Shown: positions 42,968-51,740, numbered from the stretch's first letter. The stretch: 64,000 nt of DNA from JANNBN01 sp031430595 (GCA_031430595.1 JANPBU010000007.1:171573-235572); one strand, 5' to 3'. Translations and numbers: made by a program. Notes: a model not told the origin generated them from the sequence alone.

Positions 42968-43798
42968 CTATCCTTTGACAGCACCCGATGCCAAACCATG
43001 AATAATGTGCTTTTGGGCAAATAGGGTAACGATCATCGCCGGAAGCGCCATGGTCATCGCAGCAGCGGTAATGCCGCCCCAGTTCACCGAACCGTACGAC
43101 ATGAAGTTGAACACTGCAACAGGCAAAGTTCTGGTGTCGTTGCCCGACAACACGATGCTGAACATGAAGTGGTTCCAACTGAAAATAAAGCCCAAGATAG
43201 CGGTGGCAGCGATTCCGCCTTTGGCTACCGGCATTGCAATACTGCGAATCGTGCGCAGGGTTGACGCCCCATCAACACGCGACGACTCGAGTAACTCATC
43301 GGGAACTTCTTCAAAAAAGCCGATCAGCAGAAAAACCATAAGCGGAAGGTTTTGCAACAGATGCGCAAGTATCAACACGGCATATGTGTCAGTCCATCCC
43401 AACCGACTAAAGATGACAAACCACGGAATAAGAAAGGTAATGCCCGGGGCCACCCGTCCAGCCAAAATGATGGTTGACAGTCGCCGCACGCCAAGCTTTG
43501 CGATGGCGAAGGCTGCGGGTACTCCGATCAACAAACCTAGGCCAGTCGAACCTACAGCAACGATGGTTGAGTTTTTTGCATAAGCCCCGAAGTCGTTCTC
43601 AACAAGAACTTCCTTGTAGTTGCTGATCGTGGGAGCAAACACCACTGCGCCTGATTTACCAGCGTCATTTGATGACCTCAGGGAAGTGGTAATCGTGTAC
43701 CAAAACACGAAGAGAATCGGAAGAAGCGAAATGAATACGATCATTGAAAAACCACTTCGGCGAGCAAGCTGCGATCGTCGACTCGAAACACCAATCAT
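42968..43798 (-). CDS. Carbohydrate ABC transporter permease (MalG/UgpE type)
   Basis: A 276-residue inner-membrane permease with six hydrophobic segments. The cytoplasmic EAA loop near residues 175-195 reads ELLESSRVDGASTLRTIRSIAMPVAKGG, where the E..xDGA...G pattern contacts the ATPase. The FNFMSYGSVNWGGITAAAMT segment near the C-terminus is typical of the MalG/UgpE (CUT1) group. It is the last gene of the operon; its ATG overlaps the stop of the MalF-type gene. No ATPase gene is present in the operon, so a shared MsmK/MalK-type ATPase encoded elsewhere is needed. Confidence 0.93.
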   Translation of the reverse strand: MIGVSSRRSQLARRSGFSMIVFISLLPILFVFWYTITTSLRSSNDAGKSGAVVFAPTISNYKEVLVENDFGAYAKNSTIVAVGSTGLGLLIGVPAAFAIAKLGVRRLSTIILAGRVAPGITFLIPWFVIFSRLGWTDTYAVLILAHLLQNLPLMVFLLIGFFEEVPDELLESSRVDGASTLRTIRSIAMPVAKGGIAATAILGFIFSWNHFMFSIVLSGNDTRTLPVAVFNFMSYGSVNWGGITAAAMTMALPAMIVTLFAQKHIIHGLASGAVKG

Positions 43799-44712
43799 CT
43801 GTTCACTGACTTTCGAAGGCGTAGAAGTAAGAGCGCTGCAGCAACGACGATCGCGAAGAAAACATTCAGCATACTGGCGGCATAGCCCAGATTTTGGGCT
43901 TCGAAGTTTTGTTTGTAAATGAAGACGTTGAGGGTTTCGGTGGCAAAACCGGGCCCGCCCTGTGTAATAACCCAGATGATGTCGAAGGTTTTCAAAGCAT
44001 CAATCATGCGGAACACCATGGCCGTAATGATGGCGGGACGAATCATCGGAAGCGTGATGCGACGGAACGCCTGCCAAGCCGACGACCCATCAATCGCTGC
44101 GGCTTCGTAGACATCGGTTGGCTGAGCTGCAAGGGTAGCCGCAACTATCAAAATGATGATTGATGTCCATTGCCACACATCAACGAGCAACAGCCACCAA
44201 AGGGCCCTATCTGTTGCTGCAACAAACTCGCTCTGTACACCTACGGCACCCAAAACGTTGTTGAGAATTCCTAAATTGGGCTCGTACATGAGACGCCACA
44301 CCAATGCAATCGCTACCGGCGTTGCAACCATCGGCATGAGGAAAAGAGTTCTTACAAGGCCCCGAAGTGCGAACTCCCGGTTGAGAAGAACGGCAATTGC
44401 TACGCCAAGAAATGTCTCGATGACGACTGCGACGATCGTGAACAGCAACGTACGACCAAGGGCTGATGAAAAGCGGGGGTCTTCAAGCATCCGGCGGTAG
44501 TTGCCCAGACCCACCCATCGCGGTGACTGCGTCCGACTTCCACTCCATTTGTTAAACGACAACCAAATCGTGAAGATGACTGGCGCAATCATCATCACGA
44601 CCACGAAGCTGACAGCTGGCGCTATCAGAGCAAACTTTTCCGCTTTTCTGGATGCTGCTTTCGACTTTAATCGTTCGCGCGCTTGTAATCCTTTGTACTC
44701 TACTGATGTCAT
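43795..44712 (-). CDS. Carbohydrate ABC transporter permease (MalF/UgpA type)
   Basis: A 305-residue permease partner of the preceding MalG-type subunit. It has an N-terminal hydrophobic segment (ALIAPAVSFVVVMMIAP) and five more, the KWSGSRTQSPRWVGLGNYRRML loop typical of CUT1 MalF/UgpA proteins, and the EAA loop DVYEAAAIDGSSAWQAFRRITLPMIRPA. GGPGFATETLNVFIYKQNF is the usual C-terminal loop. Its ATG lies inside the kinase stop and its stop overlaps the next ATG, so the three genes are translationally coupled. Confidence 0.94.
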   Translation of the reverse strand: MTSVEYKGLQARERLKSKAASRKAEKFALIAPAVSFVVVMMIAPVIFTIWLSFNKWSGSRTQSPRWVGLGNYRRMLEDPRFSSALGRTLLFTIVAVVIETFLGVAIAVLLNREFALRGLVRTLFLMPMVATPVAIALVWRLMYEPNLGILNNVLGAVGVQSEFVAATDRALWWLLLVDVWQWTSIIILIVAATLAAQPTDVYEAAAIDGSSAWQAFRRITLPMIRPAIITAMVFRMIDALKTFDIIWVITQGGPGFATETLNVFIYKQNFEAQNLGYAASMLNVFFAIVVAAALLLLRLRKSVNR

Positions 44713-45221
44713 GGCGTGGTCGTCCGGGAGTGAATGATATTTTCAACTTGCTCGACCAGGTCATCGACCGGCAAGCAGCCATCTAAATGGATTGCGCTGA
44801 TGTCGGCAAAGAGCGGCAAGCGGCGAATCAAGGTGTGTTCGATTTCATCTTCAGACATCGGTCGACGATGCTGGCCGAACCCGATGCGTTCTACCAAAAC
44901 CGAAGCTGGCACGTCGATCCAACACACCAGGGCATCGTGTCGCAAACGCTCTCGACACGTAACATCGTCGATTACAGACGCTGCAGCAGTAACGACCACT
45001 GGGGGGTCGGTTGCTAGAGCCGAGAGCAACAGTCCAGATTCAACGCCATGAAGGAACGGGACACCGCGCGTTTCGGCCAAACTTCGTGCATCGCAGCCGT
45101 ATAGCCGCAAGATTTCATCATCAGAGTCGAGATACGCCACATCGAGCCTCGCCGATAGAGATCGGCCGAGGGTCGACTTTCCTGAGCCCATCATGCCGAT
45201 GACCACGATGTGTCGGGTCAC
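44709..45221 (-). CDS. Shikimate-kinase-like small-molecule kinase
   Basis: A 170-residue P-loop kinase of the shikimate/gluconate kinase type. The Walker A motif is IVVIGMMGSGKSTLGRSL; LDSDDEILRLYGCDARSLAETRG aligns with the DxD..IE substrate region of AroK. The AroK GGG motif is replaced by VVTAAASV, so shikimate is an unlikely substrate. The lid region is QHRRPMSEDE. The start is the GTG at 45221, which overlaps the stop of the binding-protein gene (GTGA); a longer in-frame extension lies inside that gene. Its place inside a sugar ABC operon suggests phosphorylation of the imported sugar or sugar acid, like gluconate kinase. The substrate is inferred. Confidence 0.85.
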   Translation of the reverse strand: MTRHIVVIGMMGSGKSTLGRSLSARLDVAYLDSDDEILRLYGCDARSLAETRGVPFLHGVESGLLLSALATDPPVVVTAAASVIDDVTCRERLRHDALVCWIDVPASVLVERIGFGQHRRPMSEDEIEHTLIRRLPLFADISAIHLDGCLPVDDLVEQVENIIHSRTTTP

Positions 45222-46585
45222 GAAGCGTTTGCAACGATCGAATCGAACTCGTTTGCCGCTTGGTCGAGCGCCTTTTTCATATCGCCACCCTCGATCCCCT
45301 TGACGATGGCAGCACCAATGACATCGCGAACTTCGGAGACCGGAATGACTGTTGGAAGCTGCGGTCGGGCAGTTGGCAATGAGGACGTAAATGCCTTCAC
45401 CCAATCAGCAGGGAAAGCATCACCAAACTTCACTGAAGCCCGCCCGCCAGCAACCTTTCCTTCGAGGGTCACCCGCTCGACTATTTGTGGGGAGGTCGCC
45501 CATTGAATGAACAACCAGCTCGCATCTTGCTTTTTGGAAAACGACGACATGCCAATGGCCCAGCCGAAGAAGGTCTGATCGTTTCCACCCGGCCCGGACG
45601 GCATTGGGGCGAAACCTAAGTTGTTAACAACTTCCGGCGCACCACCGTCAAGGATCTTTGGTAGGAAGGTGCTTGCATCCGTGTACATAGCAACCTTGCC
45701 TTTTTGGAAAAGTGGCAAGGCTTCCTCCCACGACATGTTTGCAGCTCCTTTGGGGGCATACGACCGAAGCATCCGGGTGTAGTAGTCGAAGGCCTTTATG
45801 CCCGCCCACGAATTGAATGCTGCCTGGTTGGTTCCTTCTTTCGTCCAACTACCCCCAAAGTTGTAGAGGTACGAAGAGATCTGGGTGACCGCTGCGCGTC
45901 CCTTTCCCCGTGACAAGAAAGCTCGAGTTCCATCGGGATCATCAATCTTTATAGCTGCGTTTTCGAGATCCTCGAGGGTCGCAGGAACCTTGAGTTTGGC
46001 CTTCGCCAAAATATCCTTGCGGTAGTAAAGCATCTGGGTCTCTAGTTGAATCGGAAGAGCAACAAGTTTCTTATTGTATGTGTGACTACGAATCAGACCT
46101 TGACCAAAGTCAGCCACGTTGTAATCCGGGCTTGTCAACTTGGGGTTATCAAGGAACGGGCGTAAGTCCGCATACCAACCATTTTTGGAGAACTTTGCGC
46201 CTTCGTTCAAAATACTGGTCATGAACACGTCAAGATCTTTGGAGCCAGCGGTCAGTTCAACCTGCACACGCTGACGAAACTGCTCTTCTGGAAGCTTTTC
46301 AACTTCGACCTTGATGCCGGTGAGCTTTTCAAAATCGCCAATCATTGGCTCGATGGCCTGTTGCCATGGGTGTTGATTGAGCACCACACGAATCTTTTCA
46401 CCCTGGTATTTCTTCCAGTCGAAACCAGCAACCGTGGTCGGGGTCGTAGCTTGCTTCGTTGCTACGGTCGTCGTTGGTTTCACCGGTTTCTTTTTGGCTT
46501 TGGTGGCTGCAGTTGCGCTTCCAGCTACCAGCGTGATTGCGACTACTGCAACGGCGGCGATACGGACGGAATGCTTTTGAAACAT
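45218..46585 (-). CDS. Extracellular sugar-binding protein of the ABC transporter (family 1)
   Basis: A 455-residue solute-binding protein. The signal peptide is MFQKHSVRIAAVAVVAITLVAGSATA, followed by a threonine-rich linker (TTTVATKQATTPTTVAG) and the binding domain. Family-1 features include FEKLTGIKVEVEKLPEEQF, LDVFMTSILNEGAKFSKNGWYADLRPFL, MLYYRKDIL, FQKGKVAMYTDASTFLP and SKKQDASWLFIQWATS. No lipobox Cys is seen, so it is either free or held by the linker. The ATG at 46585 follows a GAAGGGAAC ribosome-binding stretch. It is the first gene of the operon binding protein-kinase-MalF-MalG and would receive an oligosaccharide or sugar derivative. Confidence 0.94.
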   Translation of the reverse strand: MFQKHSVRIAAVAVVAITLVAGSATAATKAKKKPVKPTTTVATKQATTPTTVAGFDWKKYQGEKIRVVLNQHPWQQAIEPMIGDFEKLTGIKVEVEKLPEEQFRQRVQVELTAGSKDLDVFMTSILNEGAKFSKNGWYADLRPFLDNPKLTSPDYNVADFGQGLIRSHTYNKKLVALPIQLETQMLYYRKDILAKAKLKVPATLEDLENAAIKIDDPDGTRAFLSRGKGRAAVTQISSYLYNFGGSWTKEGTNQAAFNSWAGIKAFDYYTRMLRSYAPKGAANMSWEEALPLFQKGKVAMYTDASTFLPKILDGGAPEVVNNLGFAPMPSGPGGNDQTFFGWAIGMSSFSKKQDASWLFIQWATSPQIVERVTLEGKVAGGRASVKFGDAFPADWVKAFTSSLPTARPQLPTVIPVSEVRDVIGAAIVKGIEGGDMKKALDQAANEFDSIVANAS

Positions 46586-46694
46586 TGAGCTGTTCCCTTC
46601 GGAAAAAGTATGGGAGCGGTTTGACCCCTTCCGAGAGGCAAGACCGGTCTTACCAGTATGAGGGGATAAATATGCAGTTGTCAACAACCATTCT

Positions 46695-46735
46695 CAGCTC
46701 ACACCAGCCGCTCGCACCCGCAGCTCACACCAGCC
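46695..46735. repeat. GCTCAC-family repeat, copy 3
   Basis: Two units of AGCTCACACCAGCCGCT lie 24-25 bp apart with a diverged GCTCGCACC between them, about 110-150 bp upstream of the sugar-binding protein gene. The sequence is the same family as the copies near mutM and the GntR gene, but the inverted GTGTGAGC partner is not visible here. Confidence 0.6.
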
Positions 46736-46783
46736 GCTTTAACCGGGTCATAGAAAGAGATGTAGATCCTCGACAGTGCCCGG

Positions 46784-47374
46784 CTAGGCGCAGCCTTCTA
46801 CGAGTTGGGCGGCACCATTGACACCCAAGAAAATTTGGTTGGCTACCTTTGCATCCCCGAGTTCAAATCGAATGACCCGTTTCGACTTCAAGGTGACATC
46901 GAGGTAGATGCCGTCGGTGTACTCGTGGGGTGACTGCTTTGCCTTCGGAAAAGCTTTTTTGATGGCGGCTTTCGTTGCACCAGCCCTGAGACCCTTCGCT
47001 GCCACAGGTCGGTTGGTATCGTCCGAATCTGACTCGATCCGCATCACAATTCCATCGTCAGGATTACCCTTCTTAGGGCTTTGGATCATTACCGTCGGGG
47101 AATCGTCGCCGAAAGGCTTGACATACCAACACTGGCCATCGAAGTCATCGTAGGCAACCTGCTCAAGTTTGCCACCAAAGGCCGATTTGGCTGACCTCAA
47201 CGATTCACCGAGACGAAACGGCCCCCATCCGCTGCTGTCAAAAGGGGTTGCCGCACCAAACGGGGTGGCCTTGGCCGATGCCGGAACTGGTGTGGCCGAC
47301 CCGATGACGAGAAGCCCAGCCGACAGGACACCTACACACGCTCTAATTGGTCTCATCCGAGGACCGTACTTCAC
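46784..47374 (-). CDS. Secreted protein of unknown function
   Basis: A 196-residue protein with a signal peptide (CVGVLSAGLLVIGSATPVPASA). The mature part opens SSGWGPFRLGESLRSAKSAFG; a G.G...R.G.S...A...FG type of opening is common in small secreted actinobacterial domains of unknown function. Two cysteines (GQCWYV and the penultimate EGCA) could form a disulphide. GLRAGATKAAIKKAFPKAKQ looks like a second copy of the RLGESLRSAKSAFGGKLEQ motif, so the protein may be a two-repeat domain. It starts at GTG 47374; an ATG at 47356 would shorten it by six residues. It lies alone between the transporter and proS. Confidence 0.72.
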   Translation of the reverse strand: MKYGPRMRPIRACVGVLSAGLLVIGSATPVPASAKATPFGAATPFDSSGWGPFRLGESLRSAKSAFGGKLEQVAYDDFDGQCWYVKPFGDDSPTVMIQSPKKGNPDDGIVMRIESDSDDTNRPVAAKGLRAGATKAAIKKAFPKAKQSPHEYTDGIYLDVTLKSKRVIRFELGDAKVANQIFLGVNGAAQLVEGCA

Positions 47375-47485
47375 TCAACAAACTTGTCAAGAACCCTGTG
47401 GGAGTTCACATAGGTGAATCTTCCCTGACTCGGGTCCGGGGTCAACCAGACCACGACCCGCTACAAGCTCCTGATTCATAGGCGT

Positions 47486-49213
47486 TCAAGCTGACAGTGC
47501 GGAAACTGTTTCGTTCACGATGTCGTCGACCGGAATGATTCGGGCCTCGCCAGTTCGGCGATTACGTAGTTCGACCGTACCATCGGCAAGGCTTTTGCCG
47601 ACCACGATCGACCACGGCATACCAAGCAACTCGGCATCTTTAAACTTCACACCAGGCGACACACTGGGTCGATCATCAACGAGTGTCGTAACACCCCGCC
47701 CCTCTAACTCAGTCGCGATAGCCAATGCTTTCTCGATCGGGCTGTCTTTTCCGGTCGCGATCACATGCACCTTCGCAGGGGCAACCGACTCTGGCCACAC
47801 CAACCCGAGCGAATCATGCATTTGCTCAGCAATGACGGCCATCGCCCGAGACACCCCGATTCCGTAAGAGCCCATAGTGACTCGCACCGGTTTGCCTAAC
47901 GGCCCAAGTACGTCGAGCGAGAAAGCATCTGCATACTTACGACCAAGCTGAAAGATGTGTCCCATCTCGATGGCTCGGTCAAGCGTAAGCGGCGACGAAC
48001 AACGAGGACACGGATCCCCTTCGGCAACGGTTGCCACCTCGATATAGGTATCGACCATAAAGTCACGTCCGACGACAGCATCAACCACGTGATGTTCAAA
48101 TTCGTTTGCGCCCGTCGCCCATGCGGTTCCGGCAGGTACACGCGGATCGGCGTACACGTGGATGCCATGTTCCTTCATACCGATTGCAGAAATGTAGCCC
48201 TTCACTAGCGCTGGGAACGTCGCAAAATCTTCCTCTTCAAACAGGTCAAGTTTTGCTGGCGCAATCGCAGCGGCAAGGCGTTCCGCATCAACCCCACGGT
48301 CACCCGGCACGAGCACAAGAATGGGTTTACCATCAGCCTTGAATGCAATGTTTTTGAGTAGATCCTTCGCCGTCACGTTCATTCCGTGATCAGCATTCAA
48401 CTCGGCAACGAGTGCGGTGATGCCGGGTGCGTCCGGCGTATGAAGCTTGCGCATCAACGGATGCTCAACGTCGGCCGAAACCGGTGAGGGGGGCCCAACC
48501 TGAACTGCCTCAACATTGGCCGAATAATCGCACGAGGTACAACTCACAAACGTGTCTTCGCCGATCGGGGACGGTGCCAAAAATTCTTCTGACTTCGACC
48601 CACCCATCGCACCCGACATGGCCGACACGATGCGAACATCAATTCCGAGACGACCGAATGTTTTCACGTAGGCATCGCGGTGTAGTTGATACGAAACGGC
48701 GAGGCCTTCGTCGTCAAGATCGAACGAGTACGAATCCTTCATCATGAACTCACGACCACGCAAAATACCGGATCGGGGCCGAGCCTCGTCGCGGTACTTC
48801 GTTTGAATCTGAAACAACATCACCGGTAAGTCTTTATATGAAGAGCACAGGTCTTTCACCAGCAGCGTAAAAAGTTCTTCGTGAGTTGGCCCGAGCATGA
48901 ACTCAGCATTGCGACGGTCTTTCAGGCGAAAGACGTTGTCGCCATATTCGGTCCATCGACCGGTCGCTTCGTAATACTCTCGGGGAAGCAACGCCGGAAA
49001 GGTGACCTGTTGCGCACCGATCGACCGCATTTCCTCAGCCACGATTCGCGAGATATTGTCTTGCAGCATTTGCCCGAGGGGAAGCAGCGAGTAGATACCG
49101 GGCGCCCAACGCCGAATGAACCCGGCCCGCACGAGCAGCCGATGCGAAGGTACCTCGGCGTCTGCAGGGTCTTCACGAAGCGTCTTGAGGAACAGCGTTG
49201 TCATCCGGAGCAT
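47486..49213 (-). CDS. proS: Prolyl-tRNA synthetase (bacterial type)
   Basis: Class II aminoacyl-tRNA synthetase that charges tRNA-Pro. The 575-residue protein has the bacterial layout. The catalytic core contains motif 1 around AGFIRRWAPGIYSLLPLG, motif 2 YRDEARPRSGILRGREFMMKDSYSF and motif 3 GSYGIGVSRAMAVI. An inserted editing domain of the YbaK type (about residues 230-390; LLKNIAFKADGKPILVLVPGDRGVD, TGANEFEHHVVDAVVGRDF) hydrolyses Ala-tRNA-Pro. The C-terminal anticodon-binding domain starts near 465. It is 11 bp downstream of rnc. A 62-bp diverged duplicate of codons from its 3' region lies at 41957-42018. Confidence 0.97.
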   Translation of the reverse strand: MLRMTTLFLKTLREDPADAEVPSHRLLVRAGFIRRWAPGIYSLLPLGQMLQDNISRIVAEEMRSIGAQQVTFPALLPREYYEATGRWTEYGDNVFRLKDRRNAEFMLGPTHEELFTLLVKDLCSSYKDLPVMLFQIQTKYRDEARPRSGILRGREFMMKDSYSFDLDDEGLAVSYQLHRDAYVKTFGRLGIDVRIVSAMSGAMGGSKSEEFLAPSPIGEDTFVSCTSCDYSANVEAVQVGPPSPVSADVEHPLMRKLHTPDAPGITALVAELNADHGMNVTAKDLLKNIAFKADGKPILVLVPGDRGVDAERLAAAIAPAKLDLFEEEDFATFPALVKGYISAIGMKEHGIHVYADPRVPAGTAWATGANEFEHHVVDAVVGRDFMVDTYIEVATVAEGDPCPRCSSPLTLDRAIEMGHIFQLGRKYADAFSLDVLGPLGKPVRVTMGSYGIGVSRAMAVIAEQMHDSLGLVWPESVAPAKVHVIATGKDSPIEKALAIATELEGRGVTTLVDDRPSVSPGVKFKDAELLGMPWSIVVGKSLADGTVELRNRRTGEARIIPVDDIVNETVSALSA

Positions 49214-49224
49214 GGCCGAAGACG

Positions 49225-50154
49225 TTAGTTGTTACCTCGCCTACGCCGAGTCGAGATTTTGGCGACTTTGGCGTCTTTCGCAGCCTTCGCCGCTTTGGCG
49301 ACCTTCGAAACCTCAGCGATCTGAACAACGGTAGCGACTTCTTCAATATCTTCAGCCCCGGCCACGACTGCTGCTGCGATCCCAGCGTCTCGAAGGGCAG
49401 CTTTCTTCGCCACTTCAGCCGAAAGCGTTCTCCACGCCTCTTGTGCCGCCGCCTGTTCAGCTTGTTTTTTTGACTTACCGGCACCGCGGCCCCGAACTCG
49501 ACCCATAACGATCACCGTCGCAGTGAAGTCTTTGTCGTGGTCAAGCCCGTAATCGGCGGTTTCGTACACAGGTACATGTTCAAAATTTCGCGCCACAAGT
49601 TCTTGCAGCCGAGTTTTGTAATCGTCGCCACCGGGTCCGTCCTCGGAAACCCATATTCGGCCCTCAAGAAGCCTCATCACCACACCCTCGGCGGCCGGGA
49701 AACCACCATCGAGGTACACTGCCCCGATGACCGCCTCTAACGCATCGGCCACAATCGAAGTTTTGTACTGACCGCCGGTTGACAGCTCACCCTTCCCAAG
49801 GAGGATGGATTCGCCGAGTTCAAGTTCGAGTGCCACTTCAGCTAACGCCGCCGAGTTAACTACGCCCGATCGCAGCTTGGCCAGGTCGCCTTCGGGAAGC
49901 GTTGGGTACGTTCGATAGATATGGCTGGTGACGACCACGCCCAGCACTGCGTCACCAAGAAATTCGAGGCGTTCGTTCGACTCTTCGCCTGATTCAGCGC
50001 ACCACGAGCGGTGTGCAAGTGCCCGCCTCAGCAACAGTGGGTCACTAAACGTCCAACCGACTCGCGCCGAAACCAATTGAATTGCGGAAGCTTCGAAATC
50101 AGAATGAAGCCCTGTTACCTGAACGGCAGCCTCAGATTCGTCGATGACTGTCAC
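49225..50154 (-). CDS. rnc: Ribonuclease III with basic C-terminal tail
   Basis: Double-strand-specific endonuclease for rRNA and mRNA processing. The nuclease domain shows the signature ERLEFLGDAVLGVVV (catalytic Glu/Asp) and the second metal-binding region ADALEAVIGAVYLDGG. A double-stranded-RNA-binding domain follows (about residues 175-245: DYKTRLQELVARNF through GAGKSKKQAEQAAAQEAW). The 309-residue length exceeds the usual 225-250 because of a tail of about 60 residues ending in AK-type repeats (KVAKAAKAAKDAKVAK) and RRRRG. The repeated codons form six 9-bp units at 49257-49310. The tail may add RNA affinity. Together with acpP and plsX this is a common bacterial gene neighbourhood. Confidence 0.96.
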   Translation of the reverse strand: MTVIDESEAAVQVTGLHSDFEASAIQLVSARVGWTFSDPLLLRRALAHRSWCAESGEESNERLEFLGDAVLGVVVTSHIYRTYPTLPEGDLAKLRSGVVNSAALAEVALELELGESILLGKGELSTGGQYKTSIVADALEAVIGAVYLDGGFPAAEGVVMRLLEGRIWVSEDGPGGDDYKTRLQELVARNFEHVPVYETADYGLDHDKDFTATVIVMGRVRGRGAGKSKKQAEQAAAQEAWRTLSAEVAKKAALRDAGIAAAVVAGAEDIEEVATVVQIAEVSKVAKAAKAAKDAKVAKISTRRRRGNN

Positions 50155-50171
50155 TTCGTTAGATCATCGCC

Positions 50172-50432
50172 TCAGAGTTTCGCCATGACATATTCGACCG
50201 CGTCCCGCACCGTTTTGAGGTCTTGAAGGTCTTCGTCGTCGATATGGAAGCCGGCTTTGTGTTTGCCAACTTCTTCTTCGAGTGCTTCGACGAGCTCAAT
50301 AAGTGCCAACGAATCAGCATCGAGATCGTCGGTGAACGCTGCACCCTCGGCGATTGACGACGGCTCGATTTCGAGGATGTCGGCGAGTCGATCGCGCACA
50401 ATGGTGACTACGTCGGGTCGGGTGAGTGTCAT
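50172..50432 (-). CDS. acpP: Acyl carrier protein
   Basis: Small acidic carrier of fatty-acid intermediates. The 86-residue protein has the phosphopantetheine attachment motif DDLDADSLALIELVEALEE, in which the Ser of ADSLAL is modified by holo-ACP synthase. The four-helix pattern and the low pI are typical. The C-terminal half (HIDDEDLQDLKTVRDAVEYVMAKL) fits helices III-IV. It lies between plsX and rnc, where ACP and the acyl-ACP:phosphate acyltransferase PlsX act in phospholipid synthesis. Confidence 0.95.
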   Translation of the reverse strand: MTLTRPDVVTIVRDRLADILEIEPSSIAEGAAFTDDLDADSLALIELVEALEEEVGKHKAGFHIDDEDLQDLKTVRDAVEYVMAKL

Positions 50433-50487
50433 GTGATCCAGATTTCTTTCAGATTTTTGCAGGTAAGGGAGTCGGCGCGCTGAAACG

Positions 50488-51498
50488 TTACAGCTGCGGT
50501 GTAGCTGCGATCATGGCAGCAATTGCGTCGACAAGCCCGGCGTCGACCATATCTTTGCCAACTCGAATCGCATTTCGGATAGCAACATCGTTCGACGAAC
50601 CATGGCTAATGATGCACACGCCGTTTGTTCCAAGCAACATTGCACCGCCGTACGTGGCCGGGTCGAGCGCCTCTGCCAGCGGGGCCAATTGAGGCAACAG
50701 TACTTTCGCAGCCTCTTTTGCCTCAGGGCTCGAGACAAGCGCTTCGAAGACTTTTCCGGCGAAAAACTTCATTCCGCCCTCAAGTGTTTTGAGCACCACG
50801 TTGCCGGTAAACCCGTCTGTGACAACGACGTCGACATCGCTTGACATGATGTCGCGCCCTTCAACGTTTCCAATGAAGTTCACATCGGGGCCGGCCGCAC
50901 CGCCACGAAGTAACTCGTTCGCTTCCTTTGCGAGCAGGTTTCCTTTACCGTCTTCTTCGCCAATCGAAAGTAAACCGACCCGAGGCCGTTCGATTCCGAA
51001 GCGTCGTGATGCGTAAATCGAGCCCATTTGAGCGAATTGCACGAGGTACTGGGCCGTGCATTCGGCGTTCGCTCCAGCGTCGAGAAGCACGGTAGGTGTC
51101 GAGCCGGGAACCGGTATGGGTGTGGCGATTGCTGGGCGTTGAACGCCTTTAATTCGGCCCATTCGAAGTAGTGCACTGGCCATGGTTGCGCCGGTGTTGC
51201 CAGCACTCACAAAGGCACTGGCTCGGCCATCCCGAACCGCTTCGGCAGCACGCACCAGGGTCGAATCTTTCATGGTTCGAACCGACTTGGCCGGGTCGTC
51301 GTCCATAGCGATCACCTGGGTGCAATCAAGGAACGGTAACCCTCGAAGGTCGTAACCTTCGAGATCAGCAGCGCGACCTACTACCAACACCGAAATCCCG
51401 CTCTCGACTGCTTGATGGATACCATCAAAAATCGATGCGGGTGCGTTGTCGCCGCCCATCACGTCAACCGCAACGGGAAGTGATCCCTCGGAATTCAT
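50488..51498 (-). CDS. plsX: Phosphate acyltransferase PlsX
   Basis: Converts acyl-ACP to acyl-phosphate, the donor for glycerol-3-phosphate acylation by PlsY. The 336-residue protein opens with VAVDVMGGDNAP, the invariant PlsX start motif, and continues with MKDSTLVRAAEAVRDGRASAFVSAGNTGATMASALL, GVQRPAIATPIP, LLDAGANAECTAQYLVQFAQMG, VGLLSIGEEDGKGN, FIGNVEGRDI and VVVTDGFTGNVVLKTLEG. Every core block is present. It lies 55 bp upstream of acpP and 51 bp downstream of rpmF on the same strand. Confidence 0.97.
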   Translation of the reverse strand: MNSEGSLPVAVDVMGGDNAPASIFDGIHQAVESGISVLVVGRAADLEGYDLRGLPFLDCTQVIAMDDDPAKSVRTMKDSTLVRAAEAVRDGRASAFVSAGNTGATMASALLRMGRIKGVQRPAIATPIPVPGSTPTVLLDAGANAECTAQYLVQFAQMGSIYASRRFGIERPRVGLLSIGEEDGKGNLLAKEANELLRGGAAGPDVNFIGNVEGRDIMSSDVDVVVTDGFTGNVVLKTLEGGMKFFAGKVFEALVSSPEAKEAAKVLLPQLAPLAEALDPATYGGAMLLGTNGVCIISHGSSNDVAIRNAIRVGKDMVDAGLVDAIAAMIAATPQL

Positions 51499-51549
51499 AT
51501 CCGGCCTACGGTAAAAACGATCAAAGCTGGAGAAGAACTCGGGAGGAAC

Positions 51550-51729
51550 CTAGTTGACGTCGACCGCTTGACGGCCCTTGTACCAACCGCAGCTTGGGCA
51601 CACGGTGTGTGGCAGCTTGACGGTTTCACAACGAGGACACACGCTTCGGGCCGACGCTGTCAGCCTCCAGTTGCTCGCACGGTTCATGCGGGTCTTCGAC
51701 TTGGACTTCTTTTTCTTGGGCACTGCCAT
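51550..51729 (-). CDS. rpmF: 50S ribosomal protein L32
   Basis: A 59-residue ribosomal protein, read directly from the minus strand: MAVPKKKKSKSKTRMNRAS at the start, then CPRCETVKLPHTVCPSCGWYKGR. The four cysteines form the zinc-ribbon variant of L32. The lysine-rich N-terminus and the closing GWYKGRQ segment are diagnostic. It lies 11 bp downstream of the DUF177 gene and upstream of plsX, the usual DUF177-rpmF-plsX order in bacteria. Confidence 0.97.
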   Translation of the reverse strand: MAVPKKKKSKSKTRMNRASNWRLTASARSVCPRCETVKLPHTVCPSCGWYKGRQAVDVN

Positions 51730-51740
51730 GGCAGGTCAAC

